A stretch of DNA of 64,000 nt from Amoebidium appalachense (Eukaryota; Ichthyosporea): the NCBI GenBank assembly GCA_963693365.1, contig CAVNZM010000001.1:9796001-9860000 (forward strand). Direction: 5' to 3'. Positions 22,698 to 35,348 of this stretch are shown here, one piece after another. The notes under the pieces are model-generated. The model was not told where the DNA came from and made no database searches. It was given only the letters and a program-made list of their open reading frames with translations. Position 1 is the stretch's first letter; each line of letters starts with the position of its first letter. Made by a program: the position numbers and the translations under genes.

Positions 22698-22862
22698 ACT
22701 CTGAGATGATGTCACAGTCTCTGCCTCAGCCCAGGGAATAAGGGAGGGAGGGAGCCGGGAGGAGGGGGGAGGGGGTGGGGGGGGGAGGGTGGCATTGAAA
22801 GAGCGAGTATGGTTGCTTATTATACGGAGCTTAGAGTGAGGAACAAGCAAAATCTCCACAAT
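22698..22862 (-). CDS. Possible minus-strand exon with N-glycosylation sites
   Basis: The frame follows an acceptor (GGACTCAG, ending at 22863) and stops at a GTAAGA donor (22697-22692): 55 codons in phase 0. It starts IVEILLVPHSKLRIIS, then has NHT and NAT sequons, a proline stretch encoded by a C-rich insertion, and a polar end. It could be an ectodomain exon of the membrane protein at 19.5-21.3 kb, but the phase does not join directly to 21314. Family not recognised. Confidence 0.3.
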
Positions 22863-23344
22863 CTGAGTCCGGGGGGGGGGGGGGGTAGTGAGAACAGGAA
22901 GGTGAAATGGGGAGGGGCGGGGGTGGGGGTGAACGGGTTCTGTTTTGTGGGGGGTTTTGTGGGGGGGGGGGGGGAAAGGGGCCAGAGGGTAGAGGAAGGG
23001 TTGCAGGGGTGGATGGGGAGGATGATAATTAGTGTGAGGTTGGATGGGGGGAAGGATGAAGGGGGTTTTGGGGCGGAGTGGGACCGGAGGGGAAGGGGCG
23101 GGGGGAGTGAGGGTAGGGTTGGGTGGGTGAGCGGGTGGGGGGGTGGGGGGAGGGGAGAGGGAAGGGGGGGGCGGGGAGGGGGGGGGGGGGGGGGGAGGGG
23201 GCTCACCGTGGAAAAGGAAAAATTATGGGGAGGGATTATTGTAGTACTGTTGCTGGAAAGGAGAACATGCAGTTACAACCCAATCGAAGGTGTGTGCGTA
23301 TTTGTGGGGAGGGAGGGATAGGTAGGGGTGGTGGTGGTGGGGGT

Positions 23345-23413
<69 letters not shown>

Positions 23414-23928
23414 GGGAGGGGTATGTATGACTGTGCAACATAGGTTGGGCTGGCCGTGTTTTCTTTCTTTTCTTCTTTTTCTAAAAAGGAAAAACATGGT
23501 GGGTGGGAGGGATGGGATGTGTGTGTGTATTTTGGGGCCTGGGGGGGGGGTTGGGAAGAGAGGGGGGGAAGGTGGGTTGGGGGGTTGGGTTGGGGGGGAA
23601 CGGGAGAGGAAGGAGGATAGTGATCGATGAAACGGCCAGGGATTGAAAGGATGTGAATGTTCACAGGGGATGGGTGGGCGTGGGAGGGGGGGGTGGGGGG
23701 GGGGTGGGGGCCAAACCACACAAACATTTCTGAACATGCAAACGAAAGGGGCCGGGGATGGGGATTCAGGAAGGGGTGGCCAGGGGAGGGGAGGGGGTGG
23801 GAGGGCCGGGGGGGGGGGGGGGGGGGGGGGGGGGAGAGGGGGTGGGTAGGGCAACAAGAAATGCGACCATGAGTAAGAGGCATAACACGGCAAACGAGTT
23901 TGTGCTGGAGAAATAATCCCCCTCTTCT

Positions 23929-23974
<46 letters not shown>

Positions 23975-24172
23975 CACACACACACAGGGGGCAGGGCAAT
24001 ATCAACGCCCTAACAAAGACACATTTGAAGCCACTCATACACATGTACCTTGGAAAAAGTGCCGTGTTGTGATTTGTTATGTTGTTGACCCCCCCCTCTC
24101 TCCCCCCTCCCCCCCCCCCCCCCACCCCCACGCCTACACATACACGGATACCGAGGGCAAGGAGATTTTGAA
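22863..24172. other. G-rich (plus strand) low-complexity region
   Basis: Very G-rich sequence with long G-runs (about 23340-23432, 23811-23834) and a C-run (23932-23972), apart from the short candidate exon listed separately. Minus-strand fragments that look protein-like include a hydrophobic segment near 23895-23850 and an NNIT-containing segment near 24090-24047, ending at a GTACAT donor. They may belong to the neighbouring minus-strand membrane protein. Confidence 0.4.
23207..23252 (-). CDS. Possible short minus-strand exon
   Basis: The acceptor CTCCTTTCCAG and donor GTGAGC bound 46 bases. One frame reads NSTTIIPPHNFSFST, with NST and NFS sequons, and joins in phase to the possible exon at 22862-22698. 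Another frame of the same bases ends at a stop after QQYYNNPSP. Which one, if any, is used is unknown. Confidence 0.25.
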
Positions 24173-25339
24173 ATGGCGGAAAAGGAGGAAGCAACTATCG
24201 AGGGGAGTGACGACGAATGGGAGGAACAGGTGTGTGTATGTGTGTGTGTCCGCCGGTGTGGATGCTTGTCTCCATGTTTCCCTGTGAGTTTGTCCGTGTG
24301 TGTATGGGGGGGGGGGGGGAGGGGGGAGGGAGGGGGGGACAAGGGTATATGGGTGAGGGGGTATGGGCAGGTGGAGAGGGAGTCAGGGAGGGCGGGGGGG
24401 GGGGGGGGGGGGGGGAGATGAAGGCATGGTTGGGTGGGTGATCGTGGTGGTGGCTGTGTGGGTTACTGTGGGTGGGTATGTGGTGTGTGTGTGTGTGTGT
24501 GTGTGTGTGTCTGTGTGTGTGTGTTGTGTGTGTGTTTGGGGGGGGGGGGAGGAGGGGGGGGGGGGGGGGAGGGGGAGGGGGGAGGGATTCGTAAATGTGT
24601 GTGTGTGCTGTTGGAGACATGTGGCATGTGCCGAAGCGAAAGGAGTGCCCTGGGGGGGGGGGGGGGGGGGGGGAGGGAAAGGAGTGAAGGTGAATTCGAA
24701 TTTTTAGGATGGCTGTATTCATGCTATCCATGTCTTGATCTCTGGAAGGGTGATTCTTTTAGGCCGATTTATAGGCCCTTTTGCAGGCCAAAATGCTGTT
24801 TTGATGTGCATCTCACCAATCAACAAAGCGTAAATTGAGTTCGGGTCTGACCCGACCCGGAATTTTTTATTAAAAAACCCCTTTAATGAGACATACAATT
24901 TCAACAGCAAATCATGGAATACCTTTCTAAGTGGTGGGTCTATATGTGCTATCCATGTCAAATATCCTTATGACATAAAATTTCAACAGAAATTAGCAGA
25001 GTTGGTTTTTGGTGGTTTTTGTATTTATGCCATCCATGTCTTGATATCCTAATGACATGAAATTTCAACAGCAAATCGTGGTTGAACTGCATGGGATCAT
25101 GGATCCGGACTTTTTCACCACGTGCAAGGGTGAATACAAGATACTGGTATGTGTGTCCCCAAGCCTCTCTCTCTCTTCTCGCATTGTCTCCTCTCTCTCT
25201 CTCTCTCTTACCCCTCTTTCCCCCCACTTTTATATGTATCCCCATGCCATTCCCTCTCCGTCCCTGCCTGCCCCCCTTCCCCCCCCCCCCCCCCCCCCTC
25301 CCTCCTCCCTCCCTCCGTGCCTCTTCGCCCCCCGTCTCC

Positions 25340-25376
<37 letters not shown>

Positions 25377-25519
25377 CTCTCCCCCTCCTCCCCCCTCTCT
25401 GTGTTTTGTGTGGGGGGGGGGAAAGAGGATTGGTCATTCCTCTTTCCCTTTAGCTCTCCTCCCTCCTTCTCTCTCGCTCTCTCTTGCTGTCTGTTTCTCT
25501 CTCTCTATCTCTCTCTCTC

Positions 25520-25555
<36 letters not shown>

Positions 25556-25902
25556 CCCCCCCCCCCCCCCCCCCCCCCTCTCTCTCTGCCTCCCTCCCTC
25601 TCTCTCTCTCTCTCTCTCTCTTCCCCCAACCCCCCCTCTCCCTCTCTCTCTCTCGTCCTCTCGCTCCCCCCCTCCCCCCCCCCCCCCCCCCCCCCCTTGT
25701 TTTTTGCCAACTAACGCATGTGTGCATGCACGCATCTGCACATACACACATACACTCACACACACACATACCTCGGACTCAACCATTTATGTGGCTCAGT
25801 CATGTATTTGTTTTGCTTTAACCAGTTCTTCCGTGATACAGTTCTTTCTGTGGTTGCATAAGACCAGGGTGAGACCCCTTTCTGCCCCCCCACACACCTT
25901 TT

Positions 25903-25940
<38 letters not shown>

Positions 25941-26273
25941 GGGGGCGTGGGGGGAGGGGGGCTGTGTAAAGAAGCTGCTTTGTCGTATGATATATGATTC
26001 GTTTTTAAGTATTTGGAATGTGAACACAAATTTTAACCAACCAATTAAATACAGGGTTTAGAAACGGGCACGCCCATGCTCCAAGTAGACAATGTGATCT
26101 TTAAGGGTCAGTACGAGGAGCCGATGGGTACTGACCTTTTGTTTAGCGTTCCCAAAAATGGTAAGTGTCCCCCCCCCCCCCCCCCCCCCCACACACACAC
26201 AGTGTACATTGCCCCCCCCCCCCCCCCCCTTTGCTTGCGCGCACGCGCACACACACACACACACGAGCGCGCG

Positions 26274-26320
<47 letters not shown>

Positions 26321-26552
26321 ACACATTCTTTGGTCGAAACTCGAGTACTGTGGATGACTTGGGCCCCGCTTAAGGATGTGCTCTGCTTGTTATGCATACT
26401 CTATTTGTGTACTATGCAACATCTGCACGTGAGCTGTCCGGTATGTGTATATTTAGTTTGTGCTCTTGCAACATTCTAATCCCCTTCCCCCAACCATACA
26501 CACACACTCATGCACACACACACACATGCACACACACACGCACACATGCGCG

Positions 26553-26600
<48 letters not shown>

Positions 26601-26748
26601 CACGGAGGATGAAGTCACCCTCGTAGGCACGTCAACGAAACATATCCGATTTGAAAGAGTGTTCTTGGTGCCAAAATCGACTGATTTGGAGTCATTGGGG
26701 GAGGGACCCTTAAATGGGGAACAGAAGGACAAGAAATCTGAGGTGTGA
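24173..26748 (+). CDS. GTF3C6: TFIIIC subunit 6 (TFIIIC35/Tfc7-like), four exons
   Basis: Exons 24173-24229, 25072-25146, 26055-26160 and 26600-26748 join in phase to give 128 residues. The acidic N-terminus (to about residue 19) is followed by VVELHGIMDPDFF, PMLQVDNVIFKGQYEEPMG, a DLLF segment and a later TLVGTSTKHIRF segment. This order matches the triple-barrel subunit of TFIIIC (human GTF3C6: VELSGIIDSDF, then an LQVD-F-GEYED segment). TFIIIC binds the internal promoters of tRNA genes and recruits RNA polymerase III. Donors are GTGTGT, GTATGT and GTAAGT. The last acceptor is the end of a CA microsatellite. The protein is short compared with the mammalian one, lacking its long acidic tail, but is close to the core domain. 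Confidence 0.85.
24888..25071 (+). repeat. Three tandem copies of a 3' splice-site region
   Basis: ATTTCAACAG occurs three times, ending near 24907, 24989 and 25071, each about 82 bases apart. Each copy is linked to a GCTATCCATGTC-like block. The third is the GTF3C6 exon 2 acceptor. The first is even followed by the same CAAATC exon start. The other two are decoy acceptors left by local duplication. Confidence 0.8.
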
Positions 26749-26844
26749 AGGGAGATGAAAACACATGTTGGTGTGTGCGTGTGGAGACGAGGAGAAAGGG
26801 GGCGGGGGGGGGGGGGGGGGGGGGGGAAGGGGGGGGGAGGGGGG

Positions 26845-29497
26845 TTTTGAATGCGGAACACAGTACGAAGTACGCATACACGATGAGAAGCATGGTGCAG
26901 GACACATGCAAAGGCAAACATTCAAGTATGCAGCATCAGCCATGCGCACAGTATGCGTCATAAGCAGAGCCCATCCTCAGGGAGGGCCCAAGTCATCAAT
27001 TGCGTCTGAGTTTCGACCCCTTAGCCCGCGTATATACGACGCTCCAACTCAGACAGCAGCATCAACTGAACTTGGGTGGGTCAACCCGTCTTGATCAAAG
27101 ACGAGCAGGGTTGCTTATGTAAGCAAGGTGAGCAAAACGGTGAAGATGTATGTGCAAACTAATGCAGTGCAGCGACAAACGCGTATGCGCTTACAGATGC
27201 ACGACACAGAGCAACCATGCCCGGTTGCATGGAAGTAAAGATGTCTCCACACAGTGGTCTGTCCTGAAAGGACACCTCTGAAAGAAGACAGGGGGGGTTT
27301 TGAATGCGGAACACAGTACGAAGTACGCATACACGATGAGAAGCATGGTGCAGGACACATGCAAAGGCAAACATTCAAGTATGCAGCATCAGCCATGCGC
27401 ACAGTATGCGTCATAAGCAGAGCCCATCCTCAGGGAGGGCCCAAGTCATCAATTGCGTCTGAGTTTCGACCCCTTAGCCCGCGTATATACGACGCTCCAA
27501 CTCAGACAGCAGCATCAACTGAACTTGGGTGGGTCAACCCGTCTTGATCAAAGACGAGCAGGGTTGCTTATGTAAGCAAGGTGAGCAAAACGGTGAAGAT
27601 GTATGTGCAAACTAATGCAGTGCAGCGACAAACGCGTATGCGCTTACAGATGCACGACACAGAGCAACCATGCCCGGTTGCATGGAAGTAAAGATGTCTC
27701 CACACAGTGGTCTGTCCTGAAAGGACACCTCTGAAAGAAGACAGGGGGGGTTTTGAATGCGGAACACAGTACGAAGTACGCATACACGATGAGAAGCATG
27801 GTGCAGGACACATGCAAAGGCAAACATTCAAGTATGCAGCATCAGCCATGCGCACAGTATGCGTCATAAGCAGAGCCCATCCTCAGGGAGGGCCCAAGTC
27901 ATCAATTGCGTCTGAGTTTCGACCCCTTAGCCCGCGTATATACGACGCTCCAACTCAGACAGCAGCATCAACTGAACTTGGGTGGGTCAACCCGTCTTGA
28001 TCAAAGACGAGCAGGGTTGCTTATGTAAGCAAGGTGAGCAAAACGGTGAAGATGTATGTGCAAACTAATGCAGTGCAGCGACAAACGCGTATGCGCTTAC
28101 AGATGCACGACACAGAGCAACCATGCCCGGTTGCATGGAAGTAAAGATGTCTCCACACAGTGGTCTGTCCTGAAAGGACACCTCTGAAAGAAGACAGGGG
28201 GGGTTTTGAATGCGGAACACAGTACGAAGTACGCATACACGATGAGAAGCATGGTGCAGGACACATGCAAAGGCAAACATTCAAGTATGCAGCATCAGCC
28301 ATGCGCACAGTATGCGTCATAAGCAGAGCCCATCCTCAGGGAGGGCCCAAGTCATCAATTGCGTCTGAGTTTCGACCCCTTAGCCCGCGTATATACGACG
28401 CTCCAACTCAGACAGCAGCATCAACTGAACTTGGGTGGGTCAACCCGTCTTGATCAAAGACGAGCAGGGTTGCTTATGTAAGCAAGGTGAGCAAAACGGT
28501 GAAGATGTATGTGCAAACTAATGCAGTGCAGCGACAAACGCGTATGCGCTTACAGATGCACGACACAGAGCAACCATGCCCGGTTGCATGGAAGTAAAGA
28601 TGTCTCCACACAGTGGTCTGTCCTGAAAGGACACCTCTGAAAGAAGACAGGGGGGGTTTTGAATGCGGAACACAGTACGAAGTACGCATACACGATGAGA
28701 AGCATGGTGCAGGACACATGCAAAGGCAAACATTCAAGTATGCAGCATCAGCCATGCGCACAGTATGCGTCATAAGCAGAGCCCATCCTCAGGGAGGGCC
28801 CAAGTCATCAATTGCGTCTGAGTTTCGACCCCTTAGCCCGCGTATATACGACGCTCCAACTCAGACAGCAGCATCAACTGAACTTGGGTGGGTCAACCCG
28901 TCTTGATCAAAGACGAGCAGGGTTGCTTATGTAAGCAAGGTGAGCAAAACGGTGAAGATGTATGTGCAAACTAATGCAGTGCAGCGACAAACGCGTATGC
29001 GCTTACAGATGCACGACACAGAGCAACCATGCCCGGTTGCATGGAAGTAAAGATGTCTCCACACAGTGGTCTGTCCTGAAAGGACACCTCTGAAAGAAGA
29101 CAGGGGGGGTTTTGAATGCGGAACACAGTACGAAGTACGCATACACGATGAGAAGCATGGTGCAGGACACATGCAAAGGCAAACATTCAAGTATGCAGCA
29201 TCAGCCATGCGCACAGTATGCGTCATAAGCAGAGCCCATCCTCAGGGAGGGCCCAAGTCATCAATTGCGTCTGAGTTTCGACCCCTTAGCCCGCGTATAT
29301 ACGACGCTCCAACTCAGACAGCAGCATCAACTGAACTTGGGTGGGTCAACCCGTCTTGATCAAAGACGAGCAGGGTTGCTTATGTAAGCAAGGTGAGCAA
29401 AACGGTGAAGATGTATGTGCAAACTAATGCAGTGCAGCGACAAACGCGTATGCGCTTACAGATGCACGACACAGAGCAACCATGCCCGGTTGCATGG
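26845..29497 (+). repeat. 453-bp tandem array, about 5.9 copies
   Basis: The unit begins TTTTGAATGCGGAACACAGT at 26845, 27298, 27751, 28204, 28657 and 29110, exactly 453 bases apart. The copies look identical base for base. The last stops after CCATGCCCGGTTGCATGG, where a G-rich tract begins. The array starts about 100 bases after the GTF3C6 stop codon, behind a G-rich block. No coding function is apparent; the open frames it contains simply recur with the unit. A diverged, inverted 433-bp relative sits at 11923-12468. Confidence 0.95.
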
Positions 29498-29563
29498 GGG
29501 GGGGAGGGGGGGGGGGGTTGGGGGGGCAGGGTGGTTGGAGGGTGTGGGTTGAAGGGTGTGTGG

Positions 29564-29620
<57 letters not shown>

Positions 29621-29753
29621 TGTGTGCATGAGTGTGTTTATGTGTGCGTGTGCGTCTATATGTGGTTACGCGCGGTGGTAAGGGGCCAGGGCGGTGGGAG
29701 AGAGGGTGTTTGTGGGGGGTATTTGGTGGTTTTTTTTGTTTTTGTTTTTTGGT

Positions 29754-29789
<36 letters not shown>

Positions 29790-30377
29790 GTAGTATCATT
29801 GATCTGAATGAATTGCGTACTGCTTGATGTCTAAACGGTAAATGAAAATCACTTTTGGTGTGTGATATCAACAAAGAAACTGATTGTAATGAATATACCA
29901 TACACACACGTATGTAGGACAGTGGCCATGTATATTCCTTGGGATAGGTGGTTGGGTGGACCAATAAAAACACTTGATCTGTTGCCTGTTTTGGTGGTGC
30001 TTGGTGTAATACATTCCAAGTGTTTTTTTATGGGTTTTTTTTTTGTTTTTTTTCTTTCCCCGTTTTTTTTGTAAACGTTTTTCAGCCTTGTGTTTTCTAT
30101 TGGTTCTTTCGGGGGTTAATGCAGTAGGAGAAATCGAAAATAGCGAATAAGCTTATCAACCCCGTAATAATCGGTATGAGATCCCTGGGACAGGGCTTCA
30201 TTCTGCATGAATGCTTTTCTTTCTTTCTCTTTTGGTTACATATTTTTAGAACTCGGAAAACGACAAGATAGAACTATTCATTATGAACCACCCTGCCTCA
30301 GGCTGTACTCTTCGTGAAATAAAGCCCACGACACAACAAACAAATACCGTGTATCTTGCATCACATAGTGTATGCAT

Positions 30378-30413
<36 letters not shown>

Positions 30414-30595
30414 CTTCCTAAGGGGTTCCCAACTCAAAACGGGAGTGAGGGTCCCAAATGTAATCTTGTGTTGCAACTTGCATTGTCTACACGAAGCCTA
30501 GAAACCTCCCTTTGAATCCCTCCCCCTCCCCCTCCCCGCCTTCCCCGGCCCCCCCTCCCCCCCCCCCCCCCTCCCCGGCCTTATTATTGATCGAG

Positions 30596-30634
<39 letters not shown>

Positions 30635-30984
30635 ATTTAATGCACACGTGCACACACACACGTACATTCACAACCTTTGATCATAACACCTCCCGGGCTT
30701 GCTACAATACATCTAACCATATAGTGACAATCCAAAAAATAGTATTTATTTTAAAAAAAGAATTGCGGTTCCAATCAAAATGGCTCGAAAGGGAAATGTG
30801 GTCCCAATCGGATCATACCTCTAGAACACCGACAAATACCTCCCTCCCCCTGCCCGACACTTATAAGCAAGCAACCTCGGAGCCCAAGAAGACACATCAA
30901 CATACACAGCATCTATTCCTTTCTGCTCACTCCCCCCCCCCCTTCCCCCCCTCCCCCCCTGTCTCTCACAACCCCCCCCCCCTC
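29498..30984. other. Spacer with simple repeats
   Basis: G-rich block, GT microsatellite (about 29570-29617), G-runs (29754-29787 and 30378-30413), C-run (30596-30634) and AT-rich unique DNA. A splice-like ATTTTTAG at 30250 is followed by an open stretch to about 30370, but no partner exon was found. Confidence 0.5.
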
Positions 30985-31215
30985 CCCCTCCTTCTCTTCT
31001 TCAAACAAAATATAAGCAGCACGAGAGAGAGCATCACAGTCAACCATTGTTTCACCCTTGGCATAAAACAATTTATAGGAGAACTCACCGAGAGCCGCGG
31101 CCCACTTCTGCATCCTCTCGTTGACCAGACGAGTGGTACCGGCCAATCACAGTCTTGCTACCACTAATACGAAGACCAGACTCACCCAAAGCTAAAAATA
31201 CCTTTTCACAATTAT
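30985..31215 (-). pseudogene. Decayed Ty3/gypsy RT-RNase H fragment
   Basis: Read on the minus strand, a CEKVFLALGESGLRIS segment resembles the helix after the RT active site. Directly afterwards, in another frame, come RMQKWAAALGEF, KGETMVD and DALSR, the typical end of the gypsy RNase H domain. The connection and most of RNase H are deleted. A G-run (plus strand) and a CA/GT microsatellite interrupt the 5' side. It belongs to a different gypsy family from the element at 42.8-64 kb, whose equivalent end reads RLARWALQLTEY and PDALSRQ. Confidence 0.7.
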
Positions 31216-31427
31216 TGGTGGGGGGGGGGGGGGGGGGGGGGGGGGGAAGGGTTTCGCACGCAGCCAACGTAAATTCTGAATCGACAGACCAGCTGCCCAA
31301 TTTTTCTTTCATATACTCTCTCCCATATAGAGCAACTTCCCATATCGGTACATATGATCCCCGCACGAACGTGTGCGTTTGCGTGGGTGCACGTGCGTGC
31401 GATTGTGTCATGTGCACATGCATATGA

Positions 31428-31505
<78 letters not shown>

Positions 31506-32231
31506 GCGTGTGTGAATCTGTGTGGCACGCATGTCACTGTAAGACACAAATTAAACAGGCAGGATCGGATGTTAGCTTCGAATAATGATTTCACAGACAC
31601 TACATACTCTTTTTCAGTAAAACCCTCCAAAGTGCAACGTTGTCGTCAACTAAAGTCAAAGGAGAGAGTGAAAAAAAAAGAAAAAAGGAAAAGAGAGAAA
31701 AAGAAAGAAAAAGAAAAAGAAAGTGTCAAGGAGAGGAGAGTTGAGGGAGGCGCTGGGGTAAAAAGAAGACAACAGACTGTACGAACAAAGGAAACCACAG
31801 GAAACCACATGTATAAATGGAATGCCACCATCACCCTCCCCTCCGCGTTTTACCTCGTTTCGTCTTTTCCCTTCACGTGTAACAGCGAAAGAGAGAAATT
31901 TCAGGCATACATATGCACTGGAATATCCCACATTTAGTATATATATCTCATACAGCATGCCTCAAACCCAGTAACAGAAGAGAGGGGAACATCACAGAAA
32001 ATGTTGCATTTGCTTGGCTCGAAGTCGTGCAGCAAAAGGAGAAAAGAAAAAAAAAAAAAAAGAAAAGAAAAGGGGAAAAAAAAGGAAAAGACAAAGTAGA
32101 ATTTTCTACGCAAGTGAACTGACACATAGTTTTGGAAGAACTGCAATGGGTAGAAGGCTCACATGGATGGGGGTTGGGTTCCAATCAAGTTGAGGTTTGT
32201 CATGTGCCCGTGCTCGGCAGCCTGTGTGTGT

Positions 32232-32297
<66 letters not shown>

Positions 32298-32474
32298 CAG
32301 GCGGACATGTGTGCCTGTACACCAATACAAGCATGCACGTGTGTGCGGTTCACGTGAATACACACCAAGAAAGAAAAATGCACCGGGGTTCGTCAACACA
32401 TGGCCAAACTCCAACACCATTCCCCATTTCATACTCATGCCACCCCCCCCCCCCCCCCCCCTTCCTCCCTCTCT

Positions 32475-32511
<37 letters not shown>

Positions 32512-32888
32512 AACCATCCCCACCACTCCACAACACAAAAAAGAAAGAGGAAGAGAGAAGAGGAAGAAAGAAAAAAGACAGAATGAAAGGAAGGAAAAAG
32601 AAAAAGGCGAAAAAGAAACAAAGTGAAAAAACGCAATTTCTAGAAAAACCACAGAAACATGATGCGCGCACACACATCAAGCGAAATGAGTCTACCACAT
32701 GCGCACACACACACACACACGTGGAGGTACACAAACCCACACACACTCTCACTCACAGCCCCACCCACTCCCGCCCACCCATCCACCCTCACCAACAGCC
32801 ACACCCACCCATCCCAATACCCCCCCCCCCCCCCCCCCCCCCACTCCCACCCACACAGCCTGCCCCCCTCCCCAACCCACAACACGCC

Positions 32889-32936
<48 letters not shown>

Positions 32937-33356
32937 ACACACACACCCACACCCACACCCACACCTTGACCTCCCCCCGCCCCCCCAACACACACACCCA
33001 CCCACACTCACAAAAAACCCACCCACCCACACTCACAAAAAACCCACTCCCGCATCCTCCCCCCGTCCCCCCCCCCCCCCCCCCCCAGCCACACCTATTC
33101 ATTCCCCCCCCCCCCTCCCCCTCCCCCCCCCCCCCCCACACACACACCCAGCCCCTCCCCACACACACACACGTACACACACACATACACACCTCGTTCA
33201 AGTAGAGTTTACTGAGAAGCAACTCGTTCTTCTTCAGTCGCAGATCTCTCGTCTTGACGTTTGTCTTCATACACTGTGTCACCTTTGGTTTCTTGGCAAA
33301 TTTGCTGTTTTTTTTTGTTTTTTTTTGTTTTTTTTTTGCGTGTGTGAACACGAATG

Positions 33357-33406
<50 letters not shown>

Positions 33407-33879
33407 CGAGTGAATGAGTGTGAGTGTATGCTCGTGTATGTGCTGGTTCTTTTTTTCTTTTATTTTCTTTTTTCCTGTATTCTTTCTTGCTTTTATTCTC
33501 TTTCGGGTAGTGTGTGCGTGGGGGGGGGGGGGGGGGGGGGAGGGGGGTAGGGGGTAGGGGGGAGGAGGGGGCGGACTTGAGGATGGAGGGAGGGAAGGAG
33601 GGAGGGAGGGGACGAAGAGGGAGGGAAGGGGAGAGGACGGGACGAGAGGGGTTGGGGGTTGGCGTTTGGGCGGGAGGATAGGTGGAGGCTTAGAATGTGG
33701 TAGAGTGTGAAGTAAACATTCATGACGGACAACACAAAGCTGGTGCAAAGCACACACAGAGTGATGGCGGAAGGGGGTGGAGGGAGAAGGGGGGGGGGGG
33801 GGAGCTAGAGAAGAGGCAGAGAGGGAGAGAGATTGGAGAGGGGGGAGGGGGAGAGAGAGAGAGAGAGAGGGAGAGGGGG

Positions 33880-33919
<40 letters not shown>

Positions 33920-35348
33920 GAGGGGGGAGGGGGTGGAGAGGGAGGCAGAGAGACTTTGCATGCAGGATGATTGGTGTTTTCAAGTATGAATACGGCTATT
34001 TTATATACAGGCGCATGACTGCTGTTTCCTATTTTGTGCTTGTTTGAGAACGGTGTGTGGCTTGCAAGCCCTGCTTTCATGTTTAGCGTGTCTGTGGAAT
34101 CCAAAGTGCGTGGTGGTATTCATTATGACATTAGCATAAATCATGACCGTGTGTTGAAAACAATCTCTCTTCTTCAAAACCGCTAGATACCAAGCCTATG
34201 TGAGGGAGGAAACAGGCGTACAGAGCGGGAAAAGCAGAGCAGGAAGAAATAATGCTTTACTAAAAAGACGAATAAAACACTAGTAGGCAGGGGGGGAAGG
34301 TTTGCGTGTGTGTAAGTGCGTGCGTGTTTTGTGTCTGCTTTGGTCCGTGTTTGTGGGTGTGCGTGTCGTACGGATGTCCAAGCCTGTATATCTGTTGTGT
34401 CGCTGTTCCCATTCGTGGGTGTATTTGTGCTCAACCGTGTGTGAGTGTCTTCACAAAACCACGTTTGCCTCTGCGTGCATGCATGCTAAAGCTAGGCGAT
34501 ATTGAGGGGGAGCTAAGGGTTTCGTGGAGGAAACGACGGGCACCCAGTGGAAAGACCGACATTTCTAAGAGGGCAAAGATGCTTTGAATTGCACCGAAAG
34601 GGTGGGTGTATGCGTGAAAGAGGAAAAAGGTGAAGGCACATACCCGAACATCTTCAAACCGCCGAACAGTGGCCGTGTCGCAAACATTTTCGTGCTTTCA
34701 AAAGTTGTAAGCCAAAGAGCTGGGTTGAAAACGAGCTGTGTGTATGTATGTACTCTTACCCTAAACATCAACACGGTCACTTGGGTGTGTGTAGCCTAAG
34801 AAATGCTCCACACATAAATTCATGTATATAGCCTATTTTCGTTTTAAGGCACTTGTAATGAAATTTACGCTTCTATTCAGATCAAATTTGTTACATTTGA
34901 TTGGATTATTGTTGTTGCTGTTGGCTAGGAAACACCTCCCGTTTGCGCCACGCGGTTCCGCTTCAGTCCGTTTGTCTGTCTGGCCTGCCTAAGCCACCAC
35001 GAAACATGGTGCAACATTTCTTTTGAAACCACGAATTATTATTAGGCAAAGTCAGTGTTAATCAACAAAGAAGAGGCGCGAAGATACTATAAGGGCATCT
35101 GACCTAGTCGTTGTGCTTCAATCGTAGTTACCGTTGGTTACCAGAAGACAACATCACAGTGTACGTGCTCTCCACACCCATCCTTCCCTCGAGTAAGGCT
35201 TCGTATTCTTCGAGAGAAAAAGGGCACGTATTTTGTCCCTGTTGTACATCACACCACGATCGTTGAAGTTTGAATTGTTCATAGCTTATTACAACTCCGC
35301 CGAACATTAGACCCATTCCATTATTTTCTTTTGATCTACTAGGCAAAT
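31216..35348. other. Low-complexity spacer
   Basis: GT and CA microsatellites (31432-31500, 32221-32288, 33357-33399), purine-rich tracts (31665-31735, 32040-32095, 33830-33935), C-runs up to about 45 bases (32892-32936), G-runs and some unique AT-rich DNA. A weak inverted copy of the dispersed repeat is near 33695-33760. Only a single weak exon candidate was seen (33193-33270). Confidence 0.5.
33193..33270 (-). CDS. Possible isolated first exon
   Basis: An ATG at 33270 opens 26 codons, rich in Lys, Leu and Asn, ending at a GAG|GTGTGT donor of the kind used by GTF3C6 exon 1. It reads like real protein, but no partner exon was found in the repeat-rich DNA to its left, and the family is not recognised. 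Confidence 0.2.

Noticed and set aside
27254-29359. Five identical ~97-codon frames
   Set aside because: They recur exactly with the 453-bp tandem unit and have no protein features; they are repeat shadows, not a gene family.
30251-30370. Plus-strand open stretch after ATTTTTAG
   Set aside because: No donor of good quality and it runs into a G-run; no neighbouring exon found.
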